Origin: an uncultured Eggerthellaceae bacterium
GTDB lineage: Bacteria; Actinomycetota; Coriobacteriia; Coriobacteriales; Eggerthellaceae
Direction: 5' to 3'
Assembly (NCBI GenBank): GCA_902497215.1
Contig: CABVEH010000014.1
Span: 1 to 12,694, forward strand
Length of the DNA: 12,694 bases
Shown: piece after piece, positions 11,618 through 12,694 of the stretch
Layout: each line of letters begins with the position of its first letter
Numbering within the stretch: position 1 is the first letter of the stretch
Notes under the pieces: model-generated
Databases searched by the model: none
Told to the model about the DNA's origin: nothing
What the model saw: only the letters and a program-made list of their open reading frames with translations
Position numbers and translations under genes: made by a program

Positions 11618-12694
11618 AGAGTACCGTTTGCCTGCAGGGCGGCCTGCAGCACCGAGCGGGCCTGAGTGGGCGCATGGGCTGAGGTTCCCACCTCTTCAAG
11701 CATGAGCGCAACCACTACGTTGCGTCCGCCATCGGCGTCGGCGATTCCGACGAACCAGCTGTCATCGGCCTTGCCTTCGTGCTCGGCGGTGCCGGTCTTG
11801 CCCGCCACCTGCACGCCAGGAATGGCCGCCGCAGTGCCGGTTCCGTTGTCGACGACGCCCTTCATGACCTCGAGCACGCGATTTGCGACCTCGGTGCTGG
11901 TGGCCTGCCAAAGCTTGCTTGGCGACGCCGAATACCCGCGGGTTCCGTTCGAGTTGTAGACACCTTCCACGAGGTAGGGATTCAGAATGGTGCCGCCGTT
12001 GGCTATGCCGCAGCCAACCAGCGCCATCTCGAGCACGGTGGCCTGCGGGCCGGCAGGGCTTTCGTGTTCGCCGACGGGCTCGCCGGCGGCGGCCCAGGCG
12101 GTCTCCCACGTGGTCATCTCCTCGGGGTCGGGCATTAGCGACTCGGCCACGGGAAGGTCGAACTTCAGCTCGTCGTTGAAGCCGAACTTCTTGGCGGCGT
12201 CCACGAGCCTCTGCGACCCCAGCTCGACGCCCACCTGACCGAACACCGTGTTGGACGAAACCTCGAACGCGCGGGCCAGCGACACCTCGCCGTAGTCGCG
12301 GTCGTTGAAGTTGGTGACCGGCGCGTTGCCTATGTCCAGCTCGGAAGGCGCATCGTACACCGTGCTTTCGGTGGCCACGCCGTCCTCTAACGCTGCGGTC
12401 AGCGACACGATCTTGAAGGTGGAGCCCGGCGCGTACAGCGACTGGGTGGCGCGGTTCAGCAGCTCGGACGAGTCGGACGACCCCGAGCCGGACGAAACGC
12501 CCTTCAGCACCTCGTCGACGTTGGACGCGTCGTAGGTGGGCGACGACGCCATGGCCAGCACGGCGCCAGTCGTTGGGTCGATCACGACGCAGGCGCCCTT
12601 GTACCCGGCGATTGCGTCCTGCGCCGCCTGCTGTACCTTCGAGTTCAGCGTAAGCGTGACGTCGTTGCCAGGCTGGGACACCCCGGCCAGCGAG
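11614..12694 (-). CDS. pbpA: Class B penicillin-binding protein, PbpA-like (N-terminus cut by window edge)
   Basis: The frame is open to the right edge; 359 residues are visible, covering nearly the whole transpeptidase domain. Catalytic motifs are all present: STFK (nucleophile Ser and Lys, in YAPGSTFK), SSN (in EVSSNTVF) and KTGT (in AGKTGTAEH). The visible part begins SLAG and continues with a VTLTLNSKVQQAA segment like that before the catalytic domain of PbpA. AIPGVQVAGKTGTAEH closely recalls mycobacterial PbpA. The enzyme crosslinks peptidoglycan outside the membrane and is the target of beta-lactams. A Ser/Gly/Asp-rich insert lies about 20 residues before the catalytic serine. It is the last gene of its transcript: mscL meets it tail to tail, with no terminator between. 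Confidence 0.85.
   Translation of the reverse strand, partial: SLAGVSQPGNDVTLTLNSKVQQAAQDAIAGYKGACVVIDPTTGAVLAMASSPTYDASNVDEVLKGVSSGSGSSDSSELLNRATQSLYAPGSTFKIVSLTAALEDGVATESTVYDAPSELDIGNAPVTNFNDRDYGEVSLARAFEVSSNTVFGQVGVELGSQRLVDAAKKFGFNDELKFDLPVAESLMPDPEEMTTWETAWAAAGEPVGEHESPAGPQATVLEMALVGCGIANGGTILNPYLVEGVYNSNGTRGYSASPSKLWQATSTEVANRVLEVMKGVVDNGTGTAAAIPGVQVAGKTGTAEHEGKADDSWFVGIADADGGRNVVVALMLEEVGTSAHAPTQARSVLQAALQANGTL

Overview
The window looks like chromosomal DNA of a GC-rich anaerobic actinobacterium, most probably class Coriobacteriia (Eggerthellaceae: Eggerthella, Slackia or a relative). This placement is inferred from the mix of genes: a Tad/Flp pilus locus, an MFS carrier of the aromatic-acid type lengthened at its C-terminus, a PbpA-like class B penicillin-binding protein, an MscL with a C-terminal zinc ribbon, and strong G/C third-position bias. 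No marker gene such as rRNA is present to confirm it.

Layout, left to right. (1) 1-1540, minus strand: two genes of a Tad pilus operon, cpaB (secretin-associated, SAF domain) then a tadZ/cpaE-type ATPase that runs off the left edge, preceded by a hairpin-rich spacer of about 290 nt. (2) 1833-2804, plus: a short Ppx/GppA phosphatase, ended by a strong hairpin shared with the convergent gene. (3) 2850-4059, minus: an unrecognised protein of 226 aa and an eight-cysteine YkgJ-type metal-binding protein. (4) 4068-4227: a dense non-coding patch with a 21-bp perfect inverted repeat, a 13-bp tandem repeat, a hairpin that recurs 2.4 kb away, and the rho-independent terminator of the next gene. (5) 4262-6028, minus: an MFS symporter with a 0.54-kb spacer upstream. 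(6) 6567-6641, plus: tRNA-Val(UAC). (7) 6673-9302, minus: a tight three-gene protein-folding operon. Its order is a free-standing trigger-factor C-domain paralogue, trigger factor, then a SlyD-like FKBP prolyl isomerase. (8) 9303-9656: a spacer with unusually dense nested inverted repeats. (9) A universal stress protein (minus) divergent from an amidohydrolase and mscL (plus). (10) A pbpA-like gene (minus) entering from the right edge, whose stop codon overlaps the mscL stop.

Most genes are housekeeping or envelope functions: pilus assembly, polyphosphate or (p)ppGpp phosphatase, osmotic safety valve, peptidoglycan transpeptidase, chaperones and stress protein. The points that go beyond routine annotation are the trigger-factor C-domain protein placed directly before trigger factor, the structured spacer at 9400-9625, and the inverted-repeat element and recurring hairpins. 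I saw no CRISPR array, integrase, transposase gene, toxin-antitoxin pair or recognisable defence system.
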